Assembly (NCBI GenBank): GCA_028819775.1
Contig: JAPPKV010000166.1
Location: 1-14,844, forward strand
Direction: 5' to 3'
Length of the DNA stretch: 14,844 bases
Source of the DNA: Gammaproteobacteria bacterium
GTDB taxonomy: Bacteria > Pseudomonadota > Gammaproteobacteria > Pseudomonadales > Azotimanducaceae_A
Shown here: positions 6,987 to 14,844 of the stretch, piece by piece
Numbering within the stretch: position 1 is the first letter of the stretch
How the letters are laid out: each line of letters starts with the position of its first letter
Position numbers and translations under genes: made by a program
The notes under the pieces: generated by a model
Told to the model about the DNA's origin: nothing
Seen by the model: only the letters and a program-made list of their open reading frames with translations
Databases searched by the model: none

Positions 6987-8715
6987 CGGGTGCCGCCCTC
7001 TTCGTGATCAAGAGATTCTCCATGACCAGGTAGCCGAGGTCGGACCCGACGAGAATATCCAAGGCGTCCGAGGGGGTGCAGGCAATGGGTTCACCACGCC
7101 GGTTCAGCGACGTGTTGAGCACCACGGGTGCACCGGTCAATCCACCCAGTCGCTCAAGCAACGCGTAGTAGAGGGGGTTCGCGCTTCGGGTCACCACCTG
7201 TGCGCGAGCCGTGCCGTCCACGTGGACGACCTCCGGAATCCGCGACCGCCACCGATCGGCAACATCGAACGCGATGGTCATGAAAGGTGCCGGATGGCTC
7301 GTGCCCAGGACATCGGCGGCCACCGTATCGGTGAGCGACGGGCAGAACGGGCGCCAACGCTCGCGGTACTTGATCTCGGCGTTGATGCGCGCCGCGATGC
7401 CTGGAACGCTGGGGCAGCCCAGGATGCTGCGCGCTCCCAAGGCACGAGGACCGAATTCCATGCGTCCCTGGAACCACGCCAAGGGATGTCCGGCGGCGAG
7501 GATTTCCGCCGCGCGACCTGGCACGTCGCCGAGCTCCTCGACGGTGAGGCCCGAATACGACGCCAGTGCGTCTCGGCACTCGAGGGGCGAGAAGGCGGGG
7601 CCCAGGTAGGCGTCCGTCATCGGCCGCAGGGGGTCGCCCGCGAGACTGGCCACGTACGTCGCGGCGCCCAACGCCGTGCCGGCATCGCCCGCAGCGGGTT
7701 GCACGAACAGTTCGTCGACATCGTCCCGGGCGAGAATGAGCTTGTTCAGCTTGACGTTGAGCGCGCCACCGCCGGCGAACACCAGGCGCCGGTTAGCGGC
7801 TAGAACATCGCCCAGGTAGCGGTCGATGAGCGCGAGGCACGCTTCTTCGTAGGCCTGCTGCATGGCGGCGGCGTGATGGATGTAGGGATCGTCTGCCGCA
7901 TCGCCGCGTCGCGGGGGCCCGAGCCGTTCTACGAGGCGGGCACCGAAATATCGTCCGCGGCCCTCGTCGCGGTAGCGCCGGAGCCCCACCGTGTTGACCA
8001 GCCGCGCATCGACGCGAACGGCGCCGTCGCGGCAGCCGAGGAGCGGCGCAAAGTCGAACCGCCGCGGGTCGCCGTAGGGCGCCATGCCCATCAGCTTGTA
8101 CTCGCCGTCGAGCATTTCGAAGCCCAGGTACTCGGTTAGCGCACCGTAGACGCCCGAGAGCGAGTCGGGATCGTAGAACTCGCGGATGCGCCGGATCGCC
8201 CCATTCTCGCCGACGCCGAAGAAGGTCGTGGCGTACTCGCCCCTGCCATCCACCCCCAGCACCGCGGTCCGTCCCCCGAAGCCGGACAGGTGGTAGGCAC
8301 TCGATGCGTGGGCGTGGTGGTGTTCCACCGGCTCGAAGGTCGTCCGCGACCAATCGATACCCAGCGTCTCGCCCAGCGCCGCCACTCTCGCGCGGTTGCG
8401 CCGGTAGCGGCGATTACCGTTGAAGATGGCGTCGAGCGCCCGATCCGGTGCGTACCAGTGGCGTTTGGCGTAGTGCCACCGGGCAGGCGAGAAGATCGAA
8501 ATCGGGGCATAGGGAAACGCCACCGCATCGATTTGCGTGGCCGCCAATCCCGCTTCCTCCAGACAATACCGGGCGGCCTCGAGCGGCATCCGGTTCTTCG
8601 CATGCTTTTCCCGGATGAAGCGCTCTTCTTCGGCCGCGGCTACGATTTCGCCGTCGACGAGAAGCGCCGCGGAAGGGTCATGTCCCAAGGCGCCCGAAAG
8701 GCCCAGGATGATCAA
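6979..8715 (-). CDS. wapO: O-carbamoyltransferase of the LPS core (WapO-like, NodU/TobZ family)
   Basis: The 578-residue protein is of normal length for the carbamoyltransferase family. The N-terminal Kae1-like domain has the metal-binding EHHHAHASSAY (131-141) and VDGRGEYATT (155-164). Further on come GGGALNVKLNKLI and AAGDAGTALGAA. The C-terminal part has GRMEFGPRALGARSIL, KYRERWRPFCPSL and LNTSLNRRGEPI. These proteins make carbamoyl-AMP from carbamoyl phosphate and ATP and pass the carbamoyl group to a sugar hydroxyl. In Pseudomonas the homologue carbamoylates HepII of the core, and the gene context supports the same role here. The start is TTG at 8715: homology begins there (IILGLSGALGHDPSAALLVDG is the family's first strand), a GGGGA site lies upstream, and TTGA overlaps the stop of the kinase gene. 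An upstream extension would add only low-complexity residues. Confidence 0.9.
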   Translation of the reverse strand: MIILGLSGALGHDPSAALLVDGEIVAAAEEERFIREKHAKNRMPLEAARYCLEEAGLAATQIDAVAFPYAPISIFSPARWHYAKRHWYAPDRALDAIFNGNRRYRRNRARVAALGETLGIDWSRTTFEPVEHHHAHASSAYHLSGFGGRTAVLGVDGRGEYATTFFGVGENGAIRRIREFYDPDSLSGVYGALTEYLGFEMLDGEYKLMGMAPYGDPRRFDFAPLLGCRDGAVRVDARLVNTVGLRRYRDEGRGRYFGARLVERLGPPRRGDAADDPYIHHAAAMQQAYEEACLALIDRYLGDVLAANRRLVFAGGGALNVKLNKLILARDDVDELFVQPAAGDAGTALGAATYVASLAGDPLRPMTDAYLGPAFSPLECRDALASYSGLTVEELGDVPGRAAEILAAGHPLAWFQGRMEFGPRALGARSILGCPSVPGIAARINAEIKYRERWRPFCPSLTDTVAADVLGTSHPAPFMTIAFDVADRWRSRIPEVVHVDGTARAQVVTRSANPLYYALLERLGGLTGAPVVLNTSLNRRGEPIACTPSDALDILVGSDLGYLVMENLLITKRAAPGA

Positions 8716-10928
8716 GCCCGTTCCCCGACACCCGGTCCGGCTGTGAAGGCGTCTCGAAGCGATGCCGGCGCGTCCGGCCAATTGGCAAGGAACCGCATGC
8801 GGTCGCGGCGATGGACCCGAGCGAAACGCCATCCAACGCGGTGAAAGGCGGCCGCATCAAGGTCGAGGACGTAGATGTCTCCTCCCTTGACAACGAAGTT
8901 CGTCGCCTTGGTGTCCCCGTGCGCGAAACGCAGGTCCCGCCACGCGCGGAACATCCGCGCCAAAGCGCTACACGTCTTAAGATCGACGGCCTCGCCGAGG
9001 CGCTCCCCGTCAACATGGTCGACCACGAGATAGGCGACGGCCTCGCCGACTTGAGGGCGGCGGATCTCGATCAAGGCGCGCGGCCGCGGCGTTGCCAGAC
9101 CAGCGAACCGTAGGCCGTGACCGGCTCGCCAAGCCCTCAGCGCCCGGGTGCTCCGCCACCCCAAGCGGTGCCGATGCCAGCGGTCCTTCACGTTGTAGCG
9201 CTTCACGACGAAGTCGCCGCAGCGGACCGCAGCGGCCGTGTTGCCGCGTTTCAACGGTTCGCCCGCCGACGCCGCGCGCTCCGGATCGGCAATGATGTGC
9301 ATCAGTTGCGGATCGTCGTCGCCTCTCTCGACAACGATTCGGCACCGCGGTTCTTCCCGCACGGCAAAGCCCGTGCACTCGCGGTTCGTCTTGGCGATGA
9401 ACTTCGCCAGCCGTTGGCGGCGCGCGCGGGCCACGCGGGCGTGGAGTTCGCCGACTGCCCGCTTCGGCAAGGCAACGCCGGCGGCATCCTCGTAAACGAT
9501 CGCCAGCGGGCCAAGCGGGCCAAGGGCTTCGCTCGGGTAGTGGGCGAGAATGCGGGCCAGATCGGCCAAGCGTTGAGCACCGTCAACCGTTTTCGACACG
9601 ACGACGCCGCCGCCGTCGATCGCGAAGAGGCGTGTTCCGGAGACGAGGAAATTGCCCGCGTGCAGATCCCGTTGACGGATGCCACGGCGGTGCATCTGCG
9701 CTAGCGTCGCCAGCAATTCTCCGACATCGCCAACCGAAGGCTCCCGGGCTTCGTGGAAACGCTCAAATGCGAGGATGCGCGCCGCGCCGCCCCGACCGGT
9801 CCCGAGTAGCTCGGGGGTCGCCACGCCGGATTCGCGTAGAGCCTTCACGCCGCGTTGTTCGCGTGTCCAGTCGCGGTCGGCCCGGGGTCCGAAGAACGCC
9901 TTCAGGATCATCTCCCGACCATCGACAACCGCGCGCAAGATCAACCGTCGACCCGGCTGGGCTCGAAGCACCGCGGTGCAGACCGCGCGGACGCCGCCCT
10001 TTCCAAACGACACGTCGAACCGAAAAGGCAGCGGCGGATCGCGACCTAGATCCTCCAAACGTCCAACCGAGGCAATCCCGGCGCCTGGGAGCGCTTCCGC
10101 ACCCGTCGCCATGCCGTTGGCAACGGCGCGCGCGTGGAGACGTTCGGCGCGGTGCCGCACGGCGCGCCAAAAGCCACCATGGCGGCGCAATTCGACCCCG
10201 ACCGGCGCTCCCGCGTAGGCTGCCACGAAACGCAATCGGTCGCGTTCGGTGAGGGGCATGGCGGACGTCGAGTAGAGCAGGGCGCCGAGATCCCTTATGC
10301 GAGCGCGCCTCGGGAGACGACGGTGAACTTTCGCGCGATGCAGGTCGATCACCGCGAGTTCCGCCTCGCCTCTGTCCAGCCTAGCCGCATTCGCCATCAG
10401 GTGACACGCGTAGTAGTCACGATGGCAAACCGCCGCCGCATGCATTGCCGCGGTCAGCCGCCCCGCTTCGGTCAGCACCGTTCGCTTCAGCTCGACGGAC
10501 GGCGGGGTCGCCAGCCACCCGTGCCCCACGTCCTCCAGGCTGCGAAAACCCTCCAATGCGTCGTGAATCGCGAAGGAGCGGCGGCGGGCCGGATTGACGC
10601 CGCGCTCGCCAAAGGCGGCCACCCCCGGCACCGCCACGCCCCGGGCGCACAGTCGCCGGCTGGCTTCGAAGTCGTGGCGAGCGCCGAGGACTGGTCGTTT
10701 CCCGGCTAGCACGTTCTTCGCGATCTCGCGCCACCCGACGCCCTCGTGGATCTTTGCGAAGTAGGCCTTGCCGCCGATCTCCACGCGTGACGTGCACCGG
10801 CGGGCGGCGCGACGATAGACCTCCCCCTCCACCGCCGACAACGCCGAGAACAGGTCGTCTCCGGGCACGCCCAACGCGCCGGTCCGCACCGCCGCTTCGA
10901 GGTCGTCACGCAGGTAGAGGCTCTGCAT
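8712..10928 (-). CDS. waaP: Triple-domain LPS core kinase: WaaP fused to two further kinase-like domains
   Basis: The 738-residue protein has three kinase-like modules. Residues 1 to about 270 are a full WaaP heptose kinase: YFAKIHEGVGWREIAKN with K59, CHRDYYACH with catalytic D171, and VIDLHRA with metal-binding D195. Residues about 285-480 form a second module: ILKAFFG (K343), RQRDLHAGNFL (D421, N426) and LFAIDGG (D438). Residues about 560-735 form a third: VVKRYN (K576), HGDTKATNFV (D672, N677) and YVLDLDAA (D689). WaaP puts phosphate on HepI, stabilising the outer membrane. The second and third modules resemble, from memory, the two-module kinase encoded near waaP in P. aeruginosa (PA5006). 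The start is ATG at 10928, inside the last 23 bases of the upstream gene, where WaaP homology begins; ATG at 10949 is the alternative. Which heptose each module uses is unknown. Confidence 0.88.
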   Translation of the reverse strand: MQSLYLRDDLEAAVRTGALGVPGDDLFSALSAVEGEVYRRAARRCTSRVEIGGKAYFAKIHEGVGWREIAKNVLAGKRPVLGARHDFEASRRLCARGVAVPGVAAFGERGVNPARRRSFAIHDALEGFRSLEDVGHGWLATPPSVELKRTVLTEAGRLTAAMHAAAVCHRDYYACHLMANAARLDRGEAELAVIDLHRAKVHRRLPRRARIRDLGALLYSTSAMPLTERDRLRFVAAYAGAPVGVELRRHGGFWRAVRHRAERLHARAVANGMATGAEALPGAGIASVGRLEDLGRDPPLPFRFDVSFGKGGVRAVCTAVLRAQPGRRLILRAVVDGREMILKAFFGPRADRDWTREQRGVKALRESGVATPELLGTGRGGAARILAFERFHEAREPSVGDVGELLATLAQMHRRGIRQRDLHAGNFLVSGTRLFAIDGGGVVVSKTVDGAQRLADLARILAHYPSEALGPLGPLAIVYEDAAGVALPKRAVGELHARVARARRQRLAKFIAKTNRECTGFAVREEPRCRIVVERGDDDPQLMHIIADPERAASAGEPLKRGNTAAAVRCGDFVVKRYNVKDRWHRHRLGWRSTRALRAWRAGHGLRFAGLATPRPRALIEIRRPQVGEAVAYLVVDHVDGERLGEAVDLKTCSALARMFRAWRDLRFAHGDTKATNFVVKGGDIYVLDLDAAAFHRVGWRFARVHRRDRMRFLANWPDAPASLRDAFTAGPGVGERA

Positions 10929-13011
10929 GACCGTCAATCCCGTGCGCATGTTGTGCGATGACCGCCGCCACCTTATCGGCCTGACCGAAGTGTTCACGGC
11001 GCGACGCAAACTCCGCGGCATTGGCTGACCACCGGGTGCGCTCAGCCGAGGAGCCGAGGAGCTTCGCGAGTGCCTGGTTGACGTCGTCCTGCCGAAACGG
11101 CGAAGCCAGCACCATGCCGGCGTGGGCATCGCATACCAGCCGGGACTCAGAGACACCAGCGTGGGTCACCACCGGCCGCCCGGCCGCCAGCGCATCGAAT
11201 ATCCAGCCATTCGAGGATCGCCCGTGCGGGAGATCCACGAACGCATCCGCCGCTTCGATGGCATCGAGCGGCGACAGGTCGCTGTCGAACCGAATCCGGC
11301 CGTCGAGTCCGAATACCCGCTCGGTCGCGCCGAGGCGAATGCCGGGCCAGCCGGCTGCCAGCACGGTACAGCGACTGCGTTGCGCCGCCGGCAACTTGCC
11401 GAGCGCCATGAACAGGCGCTCGAACCCACGCGAGGCGAGGTCGCTCCCCGCCATCGCAAGGACGACCTCTTCTTCGCCGAGACCGAACTCCGTGCGCACG
11501 GCTTCGCGCGACCTCTCGGGCGGTGTTGGCGCCTGTTCGAGTCCCGGCGGCAGTCCGTCAAGGATGCGACCGCTTTGCCCTCGCCCCGTTTCCCAACCAC
11601 GGCGGATGTTCATTACGCCCTGAGCCTCGAACCCCACCACCAGCCCTGGCAGGGTCGAACGCAACGACTTCGCCACCCATTCGCGGCGTCTGGCCCGCCG
11701 GGTGTTTCGGCCAACCGCTGTCACCGGCACGGCAACCACGTCGATTCCATCCGGCATCGGCCCGCGCCAATCGGGCACGAAAACCCGTACGTTCAATCCT
11801 CGGCGACGGCACGCCTGGGCAACCGGCAGCAGCGATCGATACCGGGGATCGGCCTTCGAATACCCGAGTGCGCAAAAGGACACCACGGGCGGCTCGCCAC
11901 CAGCGGCGACGGTCTCCAGCACATCGACCGCGCGAGGCGCCATCGCGTACAGCGACTCGTTGGCCACTAGTTCACGCCCGTTCCGGAACGTCAGTTCGCG
12001 TTCGTCCGCGCCGAGCAGTCGTTCGAGGTCGGCGTTGAACCGTGCCTGATCGAACGGCACGGGAGTGACGATTCCCGCCTTGGCTTCCCGGAGGTACGGG
12101 GCGTATCCGCAGTTCGCCGTCGCCACTACCGGCACGCCGGCACAGGCGGCCTCAAGGATTACCATCCCCGCGGCTTCGTCGTAGGCCGGCAAGGCCAATG
12201 CGTCCGCCGCCTGGAGCCACGCCGCCACGTCATCCCGACCGCCGACGAACCGCACCCGCGGGGCGAGCCGCAAGCGGCGGGCCAAGCGCTCGAAGCGCTC
12301 TGCCTTGTCGTCGCCGACCACCACAAGACGCACCCGGTCCCGGACCGGGGAAGGCAACGCGGCAACGCCGCGAAGCACCCGGTCGAGTCCCTTCTTGACG
12401 AAACCTGAACCCACGAACAGGAGCAGAATGTCCGTTTCGGCCACGCCGAACTCACTCCTGAGAGCGCGCCCAGCTTCGAGGCTGGCCTCACTTCGGTCCC
12501 GCTCGATTCCCGGCGGCAGCGAATGAAAACGGTAGGCCGGGGTGCGATAGACGGCCCTGAACGCGGCGTCCTGGCCCGGAGCGATCGTAAGAATGCGCGT
12601 CTGGGAATCTGGTGCGAACACCGTCCGCTCGAACTCCGCGTAGTGCCGGTACCGGGACGTCAGCCGGTAAAACCACGGACGCTGAATCCTTGCCTTGCCC
12701 TCGAAACAGGAATCGGCGGCATAGTAGACGTCGAGACCCGGCATCTTGTTCATGCCTACGACGAGGTCGACTGGATTGGCCCCGACATGCTCGGCGACCT
12801 GAACGGCGAACCGGTGTTGGCGGACATGGCTGCGGACGCCCCGGCTCGGTATCACGACGGTCTCGACGCCCTGCAAATGCGCGCCCGCCCACTCAAGCGC
12901 GTAGATTCTCACGTCGTGCCCCCGCTTTCGACACGTCGAGACGATCTTCGCCAGGTCCCGCGCGGTTCCGCCGTGGGGAAAGAACTTGAAGATGGCGAAC
13001 GCGACACGCAT
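10906..13011 (-). CDS. waaG: WaaG-type core glucosyltransferase fused to a second, degenerate GT-B copy
   Basis: The 701-residue protein is nearly twice the ~374 of WaaG. Residues 1 to about 370 are a complete WaaG: MRVAFAIFKFFPHGGTARDL at the start, MPGLDVYYAADSCF (90-103), FVKKG (204-208), and the E-x7-E motif at E279 and E287 (EAAGMVILE). WaaG adds the first outer-core hexose to HepII at the inner membrane surface, and the basic-aromatic stretch about 104-125 fits its membrane-binding region. Residues about 375-690 repeat the fold in shorter form (RSLLPVAQACRRRGLNVRVF, SDLASRGFERL, FDALAAGRPVVTHAGVSESR), but the equivalent of E279 is R598 and of E287 is D606, so this half is probably inactive. 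The ATG at 13011 has AGGA 7 bases upstream and lies 11 bases after the waaC stop. Confidence 0.88.
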   Translation of the reverse strand: MRVAFAIFKFFPHGGTARDLAKIVSTCRKRGHDVRIYALEWAGAHLQGVETVVIPSRGVRSHVRQHRFAVQVAEHVGANPVDLVVGMNKMPGLDVYYAADSCFEGKARIQRPWFYRLTSRYRHYAEFERTVFAPDSQTRILTIAPGQDAAFRAVYRTPAYRFHSLPPGIERDRSEASLEAGRALRSEFGVAETDILLLFVGSGFVKKGLDRVLRGVAALPSPVRDRVRLVVVGDDKAERFERLARRLRLAPRVRFVGGRDDVAAWLQAADALALPAYDEAAGMVILEAACAGVPVVATANCGYAPYLREAKAGIVTPVPFDQARFNADLERLLGADERELTFRNGRELVANESLYAMAPRAVDVLETVAAGGEPPVVSFCALGYSKADPRYRSLLPVAQACRRRGLNVRVFVPDWRGPMPDGIDVVAVPVTAVGRNTRRARRREWVAKSLRSTLPGLVVGFEAQGVMNIRRGWETGRGQSGRILDGLPPGLEQAPTPPERSREAVRTEFGLGEEEVVLAMAGSDLASRGFERLFMALGKLPAAQRSRCTVLAAGWPGIRLGATERVFGLDGRIRFDSDLSPLDAIEAADAFVDLPHGRSSNGWIFDALAAGRPVVTHAGVSESRLVCDAHAGMVLASPFRQDDVNQALAKLLGSSAERTRWSANAAEFASRREHFGQADKVAAVIAQHAHGIDGHAEPLPA

Positions 13012-13022
13012 GACCGATCCTG

Positions 13023-14078
13023 CTACAGACCCGCCACGTTCCGGGGCTGCTGCGCCATCGCCTCCAGCAACGCCGACCATGCGCGTGCCGGTTCAACGGT
13101 CGCTAGACACGGCGGCCAATGGTCGGCGTGATGCGCCACGCGCCAGCTCAGCCGACACTGTTTCGACCGGCAGGGCGAACACGCCAACGAAGCGGTCAGA
13201 TTGCGCGCGTACCGGCCCCGGCAACCGGTCAGCGACGGGTCGGACGGTCCAAACAGCATCACCGTCGGCCGGCCCAGCGCGGCACCGAGATGGGCGAGTC
13301 CGCTGTCCACGCCAACCACGCCGCAGGCGTGGGCAAGCAATTCCATGACGTCGTCCAGGTCCATCCGCGCACAGACACGCGCACCCGGGATACCGCGGAC
13401 GATCCGCTCTGCCCGCGCCCGCTCGCCGTTGGCCCAAGGCAGTAGGGGAACGAATCCCTGATCGGCCGCGGTCCGTGCTAGGGCCGCCCAGAACGCCTCC
13501 GGCCAGTGTTTCGTCGGCCATGTCGTCCCATGCGCAAACACCACCTCGTTGCCCGACTCGTTGCCGAGGCGGCTGGTCCGCCTTCGGGGCGCCCGCAAAC
13601 CGAATGCGGGTTCGCGATCAGGCACCTCATAGCCCAACGCATGGGCGAAAAGACGGCGCGTCCGGTCGATCGCGTGCCAATCCTGCGGCACGGATATCCC
13701 CCGCCGATACGCCAGCGCAGCCACACGCTCGCGGGCACTCGCCGCATCGAATCCGACGCGTTCGTCGGTCCGCGCCCAGCAGCCGACCACGGCGCTCTTC
13801 AGCAATCCCTGGGCGTCCAGCACCAGTTCGTAACGGCGTTGGCGAAGACGCTCACGGAAAGCCCGGAGTTCGGCCCCGAATGCGATAGGCGCTGTCCGCC
13901 AGCGCCGGAAGGCGACCTCGAGCACCCGATCCACTGCCGCGACCCGGGCCGGCACGTCCCGATAGCCCTCCTCCACGACCCAGTCGAACCGCACACCGTG
14001 GCGTGCGGCATCGTGGAGGGCCGGCAGCGTATGCACGATGTCGCCCAGCGACGACATCTTGACCAGCAACACATTCAC
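13023..14078 (-). CDS. waaC: LPS heptosyltransferase I
   Basis: The 351-residue GT9 protein transfers L-glycero-D-manno-heptose from ADP-heptose to Kdo of Kdo2-lipid A on the cytoplasmic face of the inner membrane. The N-terminus NVLLVKMSSLGDIVHTLPAL contains D13, the position of the catalytic base in known WaaC. The C-terminal half has HGTTWPTKHWPEAFW and GVDSGLAHLGAALGRP followed by MLFGPSDPSLTG, typical of heptosyltransferase I. The cysteine-rich tail CSPCRSKQCR is shared by many family members. The start is GTG at 14078, where homology begins; GTGA overlaps the TGA of waaF by 4 bases, so the two are probably translationally coupled. A longer upstream frame would add only arginine-rich residues from inside waaF. 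Confidence 0.94.
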   Translation of the reverse strand: MNVLLVKMSSLGDIVHTLPALHDAARHGVRFDWVVEEGYRDVPARVAAVDRVLEVAFRRWRTAPIAFGAELRAFRERLRQRRYELVLDAQGLLKSAVVGCWARTDERVGFDAASARERVAALAYRRGISVPQDWHAIDRTRRLFAHALGYEVPDREPAFGLRAPRRRTSRLGNESGNEVVFAHGTTWPTKHWPEAFWAALARTAADQGFVPLLPWANGERARAERIVRGIPGARVCARMDLDDVMELLAHACGVVGVDSGLAHLGAALGRPTVMLFGPSDPSLTGCRGRYARNLTASLACSPCRSKQCRLSWRVAHHADHWPPCLATVEPARAWSALLEAMAQQPRNVAGL

Positions 14079-14844
14079 ACGCCAGCCACACGGAGTTCGC
14101 GCAGGGCATCCATCGCGCGTTCGGCCGATGTGTCGGTCAGGCAAGCCAAATGGCCCAGGGGACACTCGCGCTTGAAGCATGGCCGGCAAGGCAGTTCCTG
14201 GCCAATGGCCACGGCCCGGGACGACAGCGGCGGCGTGAATTCCGGCGTCGTGGATCCGTAGACGGCCGCAACGGGCACACCAACGGCCGCGGCGACATGC
14301 ATCAGACCGGAGTCGTTGGTGACCGCCGCGCTGGCCACCGATAGGATGTCAACGACCTCGTCGAGGCGGGTCTTGCCGGTGAGGTCGAGCGCCGGAGAAC
14401 GCCCAGCGATTGCCGCGCCCGATTCGGCATCGCGGTCGCTGCCCAAAACGCAGACCGCCGTCCCGGTCGCCGCCAAGCGCCGCGCCAGTTCAGCGAAACG
14501 CTCGACCGGCCAGCGCTTCGACGGCCCGTATTCCGCGCCGGGACACAGCGCAACGAGGGTGCGACTGCCCAGATCGAGACCGAATCTCCGCAGAAGATCT
14601 TCGCCGGTTGCCGCGTTGGCTTCCAAGCGGGGATTCGCCGGCTCTACGTCGGCAAGGGACGCAAAGCGGTCCACCTGACGCGGCAGACTCCGAACATCGA
14701 GCTTGCGGCAGTCGTTGAGCAGGCCGAAGCGCGCTTCGCCGGTGAAGCCCGTCCGACGCGGGATGCCGGCCAGGAAAGGCACCAGCGCCGACTTCCACGA
14801 GTTCGGCAGGACGATCGCCCAATCGAATCCGCGCTGTTGGAGAC
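14075..14844 (-). CDS. waaF: LPS heptosyltransferase II (5' end cut off by the window)
   Basis: About 255 C-terminal residues are visible and the frame stays open to the right edge, so roughly 90 N-terminal residues are missing. Near the edge the protein reads FDWAIVLPNSWKSALVPFLA, a WaaF hallmark. PGAEYGPSKRW is the ADP-heptose-binding loop, and TNDSGLMHVAAAVGVPVAAV then GSTTPEFTPPLS identify heptosyltransferase II rather than I. A CRPCFKRECP cysteine cluster lies near the end. WaaF adds HepII to HepI. It is the first gene of the operon visible here, and the promoter must lie outside the window. It overlaps waaC by 4 bases. Confidence 0.94.
   Translation of the reverse strand, partial: LQQRGFDWAIVLPNSWKSALVPFLAGIPRRTGFTGEARFGLLNDCRKLDVRSLPRQVDRFASLADVEPANPRLEANAATGEDLLRRFGLDLGSRTLVALCPGAEYGPSKRWPVERFAELARRLAATGTAVCVLGSDRDAESGAAIAGRSPALDLTGKTRLDEVVDILSVASAAVTNDSGLMHVAAAVGVPVAAVYGSTTPEFTPPLSSRAVAIGQELPCRPCFKRECPLGHLACLTDTSAERAMDALRELRVAGV

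Noticed and set aside
8716..8832. N-terminal extension of the carbamoyltransferase up to 8832
   Set aside because: Low-complexity residues from the end of the kinase gene in another frame. The family's first beta-strand starts at the TTG at 8715.
9117..9704. 195-codon + strand frame opposite the triple kinase
   Set aside because: Reverse-strand shadow with no motif. Kinase signatures in the - strand frame run unbroken through this stretch.
10929..11156. 76-codon N-terminal extension of the triple kinase up to 11156
   Set aside because: It lies inside the waaG-type gene, is arginine/serine-rich and lacks homology. WaaP similarity begins at the ATG at 10928.
12523..13131. 202-codon + strand frame across the waaC/waaG junction
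   Set aside because: Overlaps two convincing genes and shows no recognisable domain.

Overview
This GC-rich window (coding frames end mostly in G or C) looks like the chromosome of a Gram-negative proteobacterium. It is most probably a gammaproteobacterium, because the gene content and order closely recall the lipopolysaccharide (LPS) core locus of Pseudomonas. That taxonomic call is an inference from gene families and synteny. There is no rRNA or tRNA in the window to test it.

Left part (1-3691, + strand). The tail of an upstream reading frame is followed by an exported protein combining a carboxypeptidase-regulatory-like domain, one CxxCH haem-c site and a Vgb-like beta-propeller. Next come an FAD-dependent amine-oxidase/DAO-type oxidoreductase and an aldo/keto reductase that overlaps it by 7 bases. 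The last two form a pair of unknown function that, from memory, also lies near hldE in Pseudomonas aeruginosa (PA4991-PA4992).

Middle (3657-4371, + strand). A vapBC toxin-antitoxin module sits between this pair and the LPS genes. Its promoter overlaps the last codons and the stop codon of the aldo/keto reductase gene, and a 7-bp inverted repeat flanks that promoter. A 93-bp convergent gap with no obvious terminator separates vapC from the LPS genes.

Right part (4465-14844, - strand). In transcription order from the right edge this is one LPS inner-core operon: waaF (5' end cut by the window), waaC, a double-length WaaG-type glycosyltransferase, a triple-kinase protein beginning with a WaaP domain, a WapO-like carbamoyltransferase, a WapH-like GT4 glycosyltransferase, and hldE. 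Most junctions overlap by a few bases or are separated by about 10 bases. Only the last gap, before hldE, is about 59 bases. Together these genes would make ADP-heptose (hldE), add HepI and HepII to Kdo (waaC, waaF), add the first outer-core hexose (waaG), phosphorylate the heptoses (WaaP and extra kinase domains), carbamoylate a heptose (wapO) and extend the outer core (wapH).

Most distinctive are two fusions that keep Pseudomonas-like gene order while merging neighbours. One is a WaaG followed by a shortened, catalytically degenerate GT-B copy. The other is a single 738-residue protein carrying three kinase-like modules, each with its own Lys/Asp/Asn/Asp-type signature. I saw no CRISPR array, insertion sequence, RNA gene or non-coding stretch longer than 300 bases.
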